A DNA stretch of 64,000 bases from Eunapius fragilis (Eukaryota; Porifera; Demospongiae; Spongillida; Spongillidae). The DNA lies in contig OY811990.1 of the NCBI GenBank assembly GCA_963681505.1, positions 2,083,472-2,147,471 on the forward strand, in the 5' to 3' direction. Both the position numbers and the translations under genes were made by a program. The notes beneath the pieces are model-generated. The model searched no databases, was not told the origin of the DNA, and saw only the letters and a list, made by a program, of their open reading frames with translations. Positions 1-10,794 of this stretch are shown one piece after another (the stretch's first letter is position 1; each line of letters starts with the position of its first letter).

Positions 1-20
1 ATAAGTCACCTCCTTTCAAA

Positions 21-167
21 ATGAGCGGCAAGCGACCTTACTGTCACCACTGTGGGGAATACGAGCATAGATCTACATGTCCTGAGTGCTTCAATATCAG
101 CAGATGTAACATATATACTGGTCTCCTGGGAGGTGTGGACCTTCATGGGCGTAGCTTCATCCGGCAG
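21..167 (+). CDS. possible internal or first exon, Cys-rich, unknown
   Basis: A 49-codon open stretch starts at an ATG at 21 and carries two CxxC pairs (CHHC near residue 8 and CPEC near residue 20), which suggests a small zinc-binding segment. It ends at a good 5' splice-site match, CAG then GTAAAT at 168. The frame stays open past this point only to a stop at 230. I recognise no family. It may be one exon of a gene that begins before the window, or a transposon fragment, since short Cys-rich exons are common in mobile genes elsewhere in this window. No partner exon is visible downstream. Confidence 0.3.
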
Positions 168-1179
168 GTAAATGTGTCGGTGGCGCCATTTTTGTTGTGT
201 CGAACCCCCTTCTTTCGTCTACAGGAATAGGTTGTAACGCGAAAGTACATGCTTTTCGTTATGTAAGTTGATGTCAGATACTTGTTTTTCCTCTCGCTTA
301 CCTATTCCACGTCGTACATGAGGTATGTCAATGTGTCACAAGTATGTAATTTTTTTGTAACAGATGAACGTTTGCTGGCATGAGAGTTGTGCCTTTCGCA
401 TTACGGTATACTCTTTCCAATCTGTAAGTTGTTGTATTATTGTTGGGCTTATGATTTTATTTCCTCGCCTATAGTGCCTTTCCGCGAAGTTACTTTGTTT
501 GTCTTTGGAGCGCAATGAGGTATGTGAATCTCTTTTTCTCACCCGCGACTTTTTTAACAGATGAAGGTTTGATGACGAGAGAGTTGTGTGACTGTCGTAC
601 AGGTTTCACTCCCGTGTCATCAATACCGCAATTGTGTTTAAGCAAGTACTTCGTGTAGTTCTCATCCTATAATCATATCTTTCAACATGCAGGACAGAAT
701 CCTACCACTACAGTTGTTTTGTACATCGATACGTACAGAGACCAAGCAAAATACTTGCGATTCCCTTTCGTACATCCCTATGTATTTGTATTTTCAAAAC
801 TGCTTCAGAATCGGAGAAAGTTGCATGTGATGGTGTAGTGCTGCATGGATAGAAGCGGCGCGTTTGCCTATAACCCAACCTTACGTACCGACGGTACGAC
901 ACGGTATAAAGCGAACCTCTTTACCGTCGATTTACCGAAGTGACGGATTATAACGTATAAATGACGTGAAAGAGTGACGGGGAAAGAGACGTTACCGTCC
1001 ACTCTCAGTCCACAGACGGCCCGTTGAAATTGATTTCAACGGTATCCGCCTACATCAAAGAGTCGGGTAAGCTCACGTGATGAGACGTTACCGTGTCCAT
1101 GTAACGGTTTCGCTGTGGCAGGAGCTGAGAGCAAAAATGCGTACGAGCTGAGAGCAGTTGTTTACATATGGATTTAGGC
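168..1179. other. no gene seen; small hairpin at 1021-1042
   Basis: No open frame here has recognisable protein character. The only structure I see is a perfect inverted repeat at 1021-1042 with 10-bp arms and a 2-nt loop (arm CCGTTGAAAT). The segment 880-1110 is rich in ACGTTACCG/CGGTAACGT-like words. Bases 1171-1179 are the left target-site copy of the element that follows. Confidence 0.5.
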
Positions 1180-2068
1180 AGAGATAATATATAGAGGGAT
1201 TGGAAACGAGTCACGTGAGCTATACATTTCTACGAGAGCCTCAGCGGGCAATGCTATCTGGCGCTAATCGCACCTTTAAGGTGTTATAAGGGGCGGACGA
1301 AGGTGGAGAAAAAGAAGCTTTTTTGCTTGGTACTCAAGTATAGTGACCAGGATCAGGTAGGTTTATGTTAAGTAAAGTGGGATTGATAGCGGGGTATTGT
1401 TTTAAGCGAAAAAAAACCGCTTTTTTGGCAATATTATGTCACTTATGATGCTTTAAAGTGCTTTTATTGGAGTCCACATTTTTGTGGGGTAGCCGCTTTT
1501 CAACTATTGGTGCGTGCGATTCGTAAAGCAGCTTAAAAGGTTAGTAACTGAATGTATTGTGGCGTAGGCTAGGTTTTGTCGCAAAAGCGCTTCTAGAATG
1601 GGATGTATCGATACGTGGATACCTCGGGTTTGTGGGGTAGCCTAGCCTTTGTTTCAAATCTAAAAATGTCCTGAAATGCTTCAATATGTAGAAAACTGTT
1701 TCCTGTGTGGCGTGGATGTACATTTATGCGATGTCTGCATATAAGTGTGTCTATAAATATTTTTACAGAGATGGGAGGAAGAAAATTTCGCATGGAGCGC
1801 CATCGTAAGAATGAAGAGCGAAAGATAGCACGGCACAAATGTTGTAAATATGTAAACATTTAGATCATTACTACTCTATTATTTGTGAAGAAATAAAAAG
1901 AAGGGGGAAAAAATGTACTGAGAGTGGATTCGAACCATGTAGCATAGTTATCATCTCTGCTGCTATAGAATAGTAGCTGCACCTGAAGCCTTAAAAGTCA
2001 CTGGTAGCATTGTCCGTGTTGATTAGTGTTGATTGGCTCCGTTTCCAATCCCTCTATATATTATCTCT
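1180..2068. mobile_element. non-autonomous TIR transposon with 9-bp target duplication
   Basis: The element is bounded by 29-bp perfect terminal inverted repeats at 1180-1208 and 2040-2068, starting AGAGATAATATATAGAGGG. It is flanked by the identical 9-mer GATTTAGGC at 1171-1179 and 2069-2077, a target-site duplication. A 9-bp duplication is usual for Mutator-like elements, but no transposase is present, so the superfamily is a guess. Length is 889 bp and the interior has no convincing coding frame. A related single terminus (ATAGAGGGATTGGCAACG) lies at 48040-48057. Intact ends and target copies indicate a fairly recent insertion. Confidence 0.75.
1926..1936 (-). promoter_or_regulatory. tRNA-type B-box-like sequence
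   Basis: On the minus strand this reads GGTTCGAATCC, an exact match to the internal RNA polymerase III B-box consensus. About 30 bases upstream on the same strand is TAGCAGCAGAG, a weak A-box. The flanks do not form a full tRNA cloverleaf (only about 3 T-stem pairs, no acceptor stem), so this is not a functional tRNA gene. It could be a tRNA-derived SINE fragment or chance. Confidence 0.25.
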
Positions 2069-2123
2069 GATTTAGGCGTTACGCCATTTGTTTTTTTTTT
2101 CTTATTAAAAAATGGCTTCCAGA

Positions 2124-2310
2124 CACTGTGCAAAAAACCTAGTATACGCTAGCGTATATTTTTGCGTATATTTCGCGTATACCATCAATATACCAAGGGT
2201 AGTGTATATTTCGAATATCCACCTGGTATATTTCAAGAATCCATAGGTGACAATTATTCATTGTGCGTATTCTCGAAATATCACGAATACGCACACCGCA
2301 ATGAATTATG
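2124..2310. repeat. GCGTATA-rich repeat with CACTGTGCAA end
   Basis: The sequence begins CACTGTGCAAAAAA and continues with repeated GCGTATATTT and CGAAATA words. The same terminus and word set occur inverted at about 7225-7390 and in a diverged form at about 49450-49564. This marks a dispersed, probably non-autonomous repeat family. I could not find the second terminus or a target duplication, so the boundaries are approximate. Confidence 0.45.
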
Positions 2311-2935
2311 CAACGCATTCAAATCTAAATAACTTACATGTATAACTTTGATATGAATAATTTAAACTGCTGTATGTGAATTCGAACGTACTATGGACGT
2401 TTACCACTTGAACTATAAGCGTCGGTACGTATCTAAGATATTAATGATGCATGGCATGGGCTTAACGTGGTTAAGATAAATAAGGAGGACAGGAATGGGG
2501 GGTGTGTATGCCAGGGTTATGTGTCATCGCATGCGTCACGTGTGTTATGCAGTGCGATGTTGACCAGTGGGTACTTTTGGCAACACTAGCTAAGTTAACG
2601 AATGCGTAATTGTATGCTGTATACCAGTGGGTCAATGTGTCTACCGGATGGTAGGAAGCTTGGGTGGCCATGTTTGACCGGGGTCAATCTTTGTAACCAG
2701 GTAGCCCAGCAGGGTGGTGAATTGGCCGACCATGCAACCATATATTTGCAGCTCATCATTTATATCAGCCACTGTTTTAAAGTGTGTGAGGGAGCAGGAG
2801 TATGGTCACGATCCCCAGTGAGAAGGACCTAGAGTTGCAGAGGTTAGCTGAAGTGGTTCCTGACAAATAGGCCAACAGTATGATCACCACTGAAATAGCA
2901 GTGAAATAGCAGTGACACCTTGTGGTCTTGGCACT
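2310..2935. other. no gene seen
   Basis: AT-rich sequence with short chance reading frames only. No repeat boundary, RNA gene or conserved protein segment could be supported. Confidence 0.5.
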
Positions 2936-3490
2936 TGATAGGTGAGTTGTACAATTTAATTTATTGTACACTGGCACGTAATCACCACCAGACGTTGAGG
3001 ACAGTATGTCCCTAAAGCTTTTCATGCTTTGAGACCCTTCAACCTTGATGGGGTCATTGGAATCACGTGACTTTGGTGGGTGTGGCACTTGAAAGGTGAA
3101 TTGTACCATTTAATGTATTGCACACTTGCACGTAATCACCACCAGACCTTGAGGACAGTATGTCCCTAAAGCTTTTCATGCAGTGAGACCTTTCAACCTT
3201 GATGGTGTCATTGGAGTCACGTGACTTTGGTGGGCGTGGTACTTAAAAGGTGAGTTGTACCATTTAATGTATTGCACACTTGCACGTAATCACCACCAGA
3301 CCTTGAGGACAGTATGTCCCTAAAGCTTTTAATGCTTTGAGACCTTTCAACCTTGATGGGGTCATTGGAATCACGTGACTTTGGTGGGCGTGGTACTTGA
3401 TAAGATGAGTTGTACCATTTAATGTATTGCACACTTGCACGTAATCACCACCTGACCTTGAGGACAGTATGTCCTTAAGCTTTTCATGCT
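2936..3490. repeat. 155-bp tandem repeat, about 3.6 copies
   Basis: A unit of 154-155 bp is repeated head to tail. The marker words TCACGTGACTTTGGTGG (near 3062, 3217 and 3371) and GAGGACAGTATGTCC recur at this spacing. Each unit holds the palindrome TCACGTGA (E-box core) and the inverted pair GGACAGTATGTCC. Copies differ by a few substitutions. There is no coding character. Confidence 0.85.
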
Positions 3491-4074
3491 GTCACAGGTA
3501 CACAAACTTAATTGGTGTGTGTGTAATTAGAATATGACATCAGTTGTGTGGCATCATAGATTTTCGGTCACTTCCTGTTATGTGACCATATCTTCCTCTC
3601 CCCCCCCCCCCCCCCCTGTCTCTCTCTCTTTCCAACCCCTCTCTTTCTATTTCACTCTTACTGGATATCCATAATGCTCCATTTATACACAGCACCCATT
3701 TATTAATACAAAATTCAGTTAGTAATTTCAATTGGACCAAAGCACAACGTGGCTTGAGCGGAAAAATTACCGTTCGACGTTCTATTCGTCGAGATGAGAA
3801 ACTGTTGGTGTTGGTTGGTTGCAAAATGCATTGGCTAATTTGCGGCTCTTCATCCGACAGATTGTAAAATGCCCCCTTTGCTGAGCGCGCGTGGTTGGCT
3901 TCAATCTCTAAGACCGTTTCGAATCTTGAGAACGTAACTGCATTGTGTCGCGATCAGGTATCTCATTCTCTCACTATTATGATTTCCCGTAACACGTGGA
4001 TAGTACCCCAACCGGTGGTAAGCAAGTAATCATCACCTTTTTTTTTCTCGAGTCAAATTTAGAGACGGTGTCAT
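3491..4074. other. no gene seen; poly-C at about 3600
   Basis: Contains a C-homopolymer at about 3599-3616 followed by a CT-rich run. The minus-strand reading frame across it is low-complexity. Nothing else is recognisable. Confidence 0.45.
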
Positions 4075-4275
4075 AGCGGATTTTGTCCCCCCCAAAAAGT
4101 GTCCCCCCGGACACAATCCGCTAGCGGATTCTGTCCGGGGGGACACAATCCGCTAGCGGGCACTGTCCGGGGGGACAAAATCCGCCAGCGGATTCTGTCC
4201 AGGGGGACATGTTCTGCTAGCGGATTCTGTCCCTCTTCCGCAGAATGTGTCCCCCCCCCCCCCCCCCCCCCCCTC
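4075..4275. repeat. array of GC-tract palindromes with CCGCTAGCGG core
   Basis: Successive palindromes follow the plan GGGGGACA, 4-6 bases, core CCGCTAGCGG, 4-6 bases, TGTCCCCC. The arms are shared between neighbours, so about four overlapping hairpins can form. The array runs into a C-homopolymer at about 4247-4274. Related arrays with the same GACA/TGTC arms but different cores occur at 6480-6600, 56098-56180, 56704-56910 and 60570-60655. Confidence 0.8.
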
Positions 4276-4770
4276 CAACAATAAATCCATTGCGTTTGAT
4301 TAGCGAGCGTGTAAGCATGCAGCTTCGTATGGTGAAATGGTCGTCAAACGCTCGGATACATATAAATTATATACAAGAAAAGCTGGAAATGGTTCAATCA
4401 AACAATAAATCAGTATCTCAGTCACACACACAGGAAGAGTAGTGAGGCCAGGGGTAACAGAGCCATAGTGAGGCCAGGGGTAACAGAGCCATAGCGAGGC
4501 CAGGGGTAACAGAGCCATAGTGAGGCCTGGGGTAACAGAGACATAGTGAGGTCAGGGGTAACAGAGCCATCGTGAGGCCATGCAAGGGCAACAGAGCCAT
4601 AGTGAGGCCAGGGGTACGCCCCCCCCCCCCCCCCCCCCCCCCCCAACATTGCGTTTGATTAGCGAGTGTAGGCATGCAGCTTCGTATGGTGAAATGGTCG
4701 CCAAACGCTCAGATACATATTAATTTTACAAGAAAAGCTGGAAATTGTTCAATCCAACAATAAATCAGGA
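4275..4770. repeat. 125-bp direct duplication flanking a 26-bp minisatellite
   Basis: Two diverged copies of a segment of about 125 bp (about 4285-4413 and 4647-4770) are each preceded by a C-homopolymer (4247-4274 and 4617-4645). Between them, 4440-4616 is a minisatellite of about 7 copies of a 26-bp unit (GTGAGGCCAGGGGTAACAGA plus CCATA). The reading frames across it are repeat artefacts. Confidence 0.8.
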
Positions 4771-4789
4771 AGAGCAACACCATTTGTCC

Positions 4790-5402
4790 TCATGCAGTGT
4801 TGGGAAGTGTGCACCAACACATTTGATAAGGAACAATTTGTGACAGGTGTCACATTGCACCAAGTCTATACCAAACCATTAGTTTGAGGATGGTGTATGC
4901 TGTTGATTATCCTGTGTTCAGTTCCCGTTAATTGAAACAGTACTGCATTGACTCTGTTCACAAATTCACGTCCTTGATCTGATATGGTGACATTGGTGAA
5001 CCATGCCTGTAAAGAAGTTACATGTTATAATATGCTTATATGCTTATAGCATTATTTGTAAACTGAATTAATAATTCATATACATTTGCCTGCATATAAT
5101 CTTATACAGAAACTCATGCAGCAACTATTCTTGCAGTCTTGTCAGCTATAGGCTCAGCCTCAGGCCACTTAGAAAAGTAATCAACTAAGGTGATGATGTA
5201 ACAATTGCCTCGTTCAGTTTTTGGGAGAGGACCAATCAGGTCTATTCCAACCTAAATTGATACATGCATGCATTAACTTATTGTAGTCTTGATTGCAACT
5301 AACTTGATGCCAAACACTAGGTTGTATAGGTATATGGGATGTAGAGGGGCTACGGTCTTCATAAACTTTGCATCATTGGCGCTTTGGCAAACATCGCACG
5401 TA
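4790..5402 (-). pseudogene. Ginger-like integrase relic (three exons)
   Basis: Three minus-strand segments match parts of a DDE integrase of the Ginger/gypsy type. Exon A (about 5304-5402) has TCDVCQ, the last Cys pair of the HHCC zinc domain. Exon B (5100-5251) has GIDLIGPLP and DYFSKWPEAE, including the first catalytic Asp region, but a stop follows. Exon C (about 4790-5006) has SDQGREFVN (second Asp) and HHPQTNGL just before the expected Glu, then a stop. Exon B starts after TTTAG and exon C after TTTACAG. The same exon boundaries occur in the 57-60 kb copy. The in-frame stops and the lost 5' end make it inactive. Confidence 0.75.
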
Positions 5403-6254
5403 CATGTATACATCTTTCATCTGCGTCTTCCAGAAGAATCTCGATGAAACCTCAATTTTCTCTTGTTTTATCCCTTCCCAGGTGTCCACGTATATATAAA
5501 AAGCGCTATTATGATTATTGGATCGATCCTAGCTTGAGTCGATCAGTGTTAATCCTCGAACACTTTTCGGGCGCTTGGTTATCGACGTGTTGGTGATCTA
5601 CCAACCGTTTACACGCGTGCATTGTATAAAATCAGCTTGCGTAGAGACCAAGACTAATGCATAAGCTGTAAATAGTTGGTTTCGATCATGAAATACTAAT
5701 TCGATAACCGAGCCCCCATGCGTACGTATACGTGCACTGCAGTCATACTCACTTTCTTTGGACGAATGGCATGAATGAAGGATTCGTTCTATTTCTTCTA
5801 CGCCTCTAGGAACTTGAAGATATTCAATTTTCCCTCTTTCTTAATTTATTTCCTTTTTGCAGTACAGTATACGCCGCTATCGACCGCATAGTCCACACAC
5901 TTGAGCTTGCTTTAGGTCCTTGTGTTGCCATGCAGAGGGAGGGGTAACTAAGTACCATACTCCAGAAAGCTGAAAATGGCATCGTACTCTTCTTCATCCA
6001 TAATGCTGCAGCTGACTACTGAAAGCTAATAGCGAATTATAGCAGCTGCAAAGCGCACCACGTGCAACTTAGAAGGGCGGAGGGGACAATATTCAGGGCC
6101 GCAGCCAGGCCGTCTGGCGGGGAGGTAGAATGATAGCACTACGGAACTGAAGGGGCGAAGGGGGAGGGGGAGGAGGTGTGTGTGCTAAACTGGCTCGATG
6201 CAAAAAGCGGGCGGGGCTTATAGGACCTGACATCAACAAAAAACCCCGGGACGC
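5403..6254. other. no gene seen
   Basis: No supported coding region. Short chance frames only, with a G-rich stretch at about 6075-6180. Confidence 0.45.
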
Positions 6255-6422
6255 ACAGCAAAAAAACGCGTAGAATCAATTCTTGATTTTCGATTGATTT
6301 GCCACTTACATTCTGGTACATATTGTTAACAGTTTGTACCAGGTATGTAAACATTTTGTACCAGAATGCAAGTGGCAAATCAATTGAAAATCAAGAACTG
6401 ATTCGACGCGTATTTTTGCTGT
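6255..6422. mobile_element. hairpin MITE, 168 bp
   Basis: Two arms of about 66 bp (6255-6320 and 6357-6422) are inverted copies with about 90% match, separated by a loop of about 36 bp. The termini read ACAGCAAAAA and TTTTTGCTGT. The arms carry ACGCGT near the ends and TTGCCACTT near the loop. I see no clear target duplication. It is a non-coding fold-back element. Confidence 0.75.
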
Positions 6423-6454
6423 GACGGCCAAGCATCGGTTGGAGGCCGCCCGGG

Positions 6455-6605
6455 GAGTGGGGGGGGGGGGGGGGGGGGGGGGACAGTATCTGCGGAAGGG
6501 GGACAATATCTGCTAGCGGATTATGTCCGTGGGGGACAATTTCCGCTAGCAGATTATGTCCGGGGGGACAAAATCTGCGGGGGGACAGAATCTGCTCCGA
6601 CAACG
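6455..6605. repeat. GC-tract palindrome array next to G-homopolymer
   Basis: A G-homopolymer (about 6459-6481) is followed by about three repeats of GGGGGACA, N4-6, CTGCTAGCGGAT or CCGCTAGCAGAT, and TGTCC. It is the same design and nearly the same core as 4075-4250, but the palindromes are imperfect. Confidence 0.75.
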
Positions 6606-7225
6606 TCATAAAAACTAGCAAAGGCAGAGCGGGTAAGAGATTGCGTTTTCATTCACACTTGCTGTTTATCAGTGTCTGTTGTCAGAATTGAATTGAATAC
6701 AAATTATACGAAGAGCGGAGATAGAGAAGTAGCGGATTGCTTTGGAGTATACGGTAAAGGCTTCGTTTGTTTTAACCCTGTATATTCCCTGCAGCTAGAC
6801 AAGGAAAGCTCAGATTCAGCTGAGCTTGTCAAGCAATCCCGCCGTCAGTGTAGGCCTCTGTTTGCATTTGTATCGTATGGATGCTCTATTTTGCTGTAGC
6901 TATATGGACTATGGTGACAGTACAGGGAAGCAGTTTGAAGCCTACGCTCAACTACTGCCGCGCGAGAGGTTGCAATGGATTTCTGAGCAACTCGTGGCAA
7001 CGGCGGGTTGGAGGGCCACTACAGGAGTATCTCCTACCTTGATGGCTGGAGAGCTTGAACGTTGTCTATTGATTGTATTGCTTTATTTAATATTGATAAT
7101 AATTTTGATACTAATCAAGCCAGTATACAACGAACATAATCGGGTGGCGTACCTAATACAGTATACGGTCAACGTAGGTACAGTGTAGTATCCGGAGACA
7201 TCAATTAGAGAATCCTCCATAAGCG
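6606..7225. other. no recognised gene; two uncertain short frames
   Basis: Plus-strand frames at 6672-6896 and 6826-7185 overlap. The second ends in a hydrophobic stretch of about 22 residues (near 7060-7125) that could be a membrane segment. I recognise neither and see no splice or conservation support, so I do not call them genes. Confidence 0.3.
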
Positions 7226-7390
7226 CACGTGATACATTTGAGGATACTCGAAATATACGCAGTGCGAAATTGGTTCTATACGCAAAATATACCAGTGGGA
7301 TACTTCGCGTATATGCACGCGTATATTCATGCGCATACTCGAAATATACGCAAAATATACAATAGCGTATATCCTATTTTTTGCACAGTG

Positions 7391-7605
7391 AGATGCATCG
7401 CTAGCGTCATCCGTTTGTAACTTTTCCAAGGGCTGTTAACTTGTCCAAGGCTAGGGCTGTTAACATCCTGAGGCAGCGCAAGGCAGCTATTCTCGATCCC
7501 TGATTGCGCACCGGTGTGTAACTGTGTGTGGGCATGAGTGTCTTGTGTGTATGTGTGTTTGTTTGTGTGTGTGTGTGTGGATGTGTGTGTATGTTGTCTG
7601 TGTGC

Positions 7606-7648
<43 letters not shown>

Positions 7649-7853
7649 GCGATTCCTTTTACATCGTGATGTGCATCTCTTTATTTGTCATACACTGGTA
7701 CACTAAACAGTTAAGAGCAGTCTTGGGAGATTTACCAAATACATGGTGCGTTATGTTTTCTAAATTAAGTTTTAAACTTATCTTCAGAGCTTATTATGCA
7801 TATAGAAAGCTGTAATCTCATCTTAATTTACTTTGCACTAAGTCGGCTGACTG

Positions 7854-7895
<42 letters not shown>

Positions 7896-8680
7896 TGTGC
7901 ATGTGTGTGTGTGGTTTTGTCTGCATCATGCATGTGTATGTTCTAGGCGTTAAAGAAAGGAAATTTTACTTTTAAATCAAGCATACTTTCATTTGTTGTT
8001 TTGTCCCACTATTGATTGGGCCGATAACACTCAAGATTGAGATAATCAGCTTCAACCCAGAGCTCTCTAAGTTGCTGACATGTTGTCCCTCCCTCTCTCA
8101 TTGCGTTGTTGCAGCTTTGATTGCCTCCCTGTCATTCTCAGGCTTGGGCAGTGTATTTAACAGTAGGCGATGGCAGTGTTCAACACCAAGGTCTCCCTCT
8201 CCAATGCCATCTCCGCTCTGGTCTCTCCCATTCCCCAGAGGGTCTTGTCAGGAATGATAAAGATATAAGCTCAACATTTCCACCTCTTGTAGGAGTATTC
8301 CCCCCAGCCAACAGAGCTTACCTTCTAAGACAAGCCAGTCTATAAGACTGCGAGTGTGAGGTAGTAAAAATTAGGGCTTAGGGCAGAGTAGTGGGGGTCG
8401 AAGGCCCGCTACGCCCTTCAACTCTTCGCCTACTGTTAACAGCACTGCCCAAGCCTGAGAATGACAGGGAGGCAATCAAAGCTGCAACAACGCAATGAGA
8501 GAGGGTAGGACGATATGTCAGCAACTTAGAGATCTCAATCTTCAGTGTTATAAGATCCTCAGCCCAATTAATAGTGGGACAAAAGTATGCTTGATTTAAA
8601 AGTAAAATTTCCCTTCTTTAACGCCTAGAACATACACATGCATGATGCAGACAAAACCACACACACACATGCACACACAT

Positions 8681-8722
<42 letters not shown>

Positions 8723-8898
8723 AGTGCAAAGTAAATTAAGATGAGATCACAGCTTTCTATATGCGTAATAAGCTCTGAAGATAAGTTTAAAACTTAATTT
8801 AGAAAACATAACGCACCGTCCCAAGACTGCTCTTAACTGTTTAGTGTACCAGTGTATGACAAATAAAGAGATACACATCGCGATGTAAAAGGAATCTC

Positions 8899-8982
<84 letters not shown>

Positions 8983-9178
8983 CACAACACACATACACAC
9001 ACACAAGCACACATACACACAAGACACGTACATGTATGCCCACACACAGTTACACACCGGTGCGCAATGAGGGATCGAGAATAGCTACCTTGCGCTGCCT
9101 CAGGATGTTAACAGCCCTAGCCTTGGACAAGTTAACAACCCTTGGAAAAGTTACAAACGGATGACGCTAGCGATGCAT
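7391..9178. mobile_element. 1.8-kb fold-back with CA/TG microsatellite arms
   Basis: The arms 7391-8171 and 8425-9178 are inverted copies around a unique spacer of about 250 bp. The outer ends match exactly (GATGCATCGCTAGCG on both strands). Each arm carries two TG/CA microsatellites at mirrored positions (7528-7648 and 7857-7912; 8640-8720 and 8900-9050). These microsatellites differ in length between arms, while the unique parts stay highly similar. There is no transposase. It could be a fold-back transposon or a local inverted duplication. Confidence 0.75.
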
Positions 9179-9429
9179 CTGGAAGCCATTTTTTAAAAAG
9201 AAAAAAAAAATGGCCTGAAGAACCTTTGATGTGTTTTCTGCACAACAAAATAGAAAGAATCCAAAACGGAGGCTAAAATTCGTTTAAAACTTCTCAAGAG
9301 CGCATAATATTCCACCTGCTTTAAGGCCATATTCATGCATCTCGAGTGTTAATATTAATATCTTCCATTGTTTCCATAAGAACTTTGTATTGTTTTAAAA
9401 CGGCCTCAATTGCTGAGCACTGCTCTTGC

Positions 9430-10130
9430 ATGCAGTCTATCTCGTTGGGCTAAGATTCTTTATTCAAACTGATGGGCCGTCGTTTTCAAACACCTTATCC
9501 GCAAAGAGATGCTTTCGTTTAGGTGAAAAGTTAATTAATTGTGATATTTCTCTCACCAAATCAATATTGTTCCGGAGTACAGCATCTTGCAATTGGAGAC
9601 AGAGATTAAGAGAGTGTGCTAAACAATGCACTGGTAGAGCCTGGGGGCAGTCATTTCGTACTTTTTTTGATACACCATTCCTTATTACCTTCATCACTGC
9701 TGCTCTATCATACATTTGACCGCGACACAATGAGAGAGGAAGAGAATTGACTTCAAGGGTTGCTTTTATCAAACAGTAAATGGTTTCTGAACATGTGTCT
9801 GAAAGCTCTGTTAAGGTGATGGAATCTTCATTTGTAACGTAATCATCATTCACGTATCTTATCGATACATTTAGTTGTTCTCAGTTATTCACGTCGGTAA
9901 CTTCATCACCGATTATAGCGTACCAAGCAGGATTTTTTAATGATAGAACGCTGCGCAGTACTGTATGTCCCATTGTTGTTAAAAATTCGTTCACTATATC
10001 ATGTAACATGCATCAGAGAGCCATCGCTTAGCATATTCATTATCGTTTGGACCATGAGGGTAGTAGTTGATATAAGTTGCTTTCTTTATCAGTGTGTCCT
10101 CTTAAAGCAATCCCCTGTATAAGCAGAAAC
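9430..10130 (-). pseudogene. hAT/ZMYM1-like transposase fragment
   Basis: A minus-strand frame of 129 codons (9464-9853) has the hAT features CRGQMYDRAAVM (an Asp in the usual catalytic context) and VHCLAHSLNLCL. Upstream (about 9854-10000) the same frame reads GDEVTDV and QLNVSIRY, the preceding conserved block with the first Asp, but it is broken by an in-frame TGA. The C-terminal catalytic Glu and dimerisation region are missing. It is therefore an internal fragment of a transposase of the type found in ZMYM1/DUF4371 proteins. Confidence 0.75.
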
Positions 10131-10794
10131 CTCATTGCTTCCAACTGAATTAAGAGACCTCTACACCCCGTTGAAGTTAGCCGCACATTCCTCAGCCGCA
10201 CATTTTACAATGAATAAGTTAACATTCCACTAGTGGCGGGCGGCGGATGCGTGCATTTGATGACTGTATGAGGTCACGGTTGTCGATATGACCATTCTAA
10301 CGGCGATGCTTAGAACATGGTAGGTACGCAACGCATCTAAGTCTCAGCTCTCACCAAACTCAGAGAATATAATATAAAACGCCCATGACTATACACGAAT
10401 TGAATCAAAAATCAAAAGTGACACAACATGCTACTCATACGCTATGCTCACAGTTCCTAGATGCTTAAAAAATGTAGCAAACATCCTTAGTGTTGGACCA
10501 ATGTATGCGACGGTTCAGAACGGTCAAAACCAATTGATCAGTTATTCATAGCTCAGGTTGTCAACCAAATCAATTTCATGAATGTATATGAAAAGTGCAT
10601 GCACCACTGGTTTCCAACATTGAGGGACTAAGTTGCACCATGTTCTGAACCACCATTCATCTTATGAAATAGTGCATTGAACTGAATTAATGCAGTGCTA
10701 TAGTTGTTTTGACACAATCCTTTGTTCTGTCATGTACATATATAGGCAGCCTTTATGTGTGCAGATCAGTTCAAACATATTGAAGCAATACATT
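10131..10794. other. no gene seen
   Basis: AT-rich sequence with no supported feature. Confidence 0.45.

Noticed and set aside
1905..1980. A functional tRNA gene around the GGTTCGAATCC box
   Set aside because: No acceptor stem, a weak T-stem and no proper A-box could be folded.
7524..7815. Cys/Val-rich and Thr/His-rich proteins at TG/CA repeats (also near 8833, 22248 and 30402)
   Set aside because: These are microsatellite translations without any flanking coding character.
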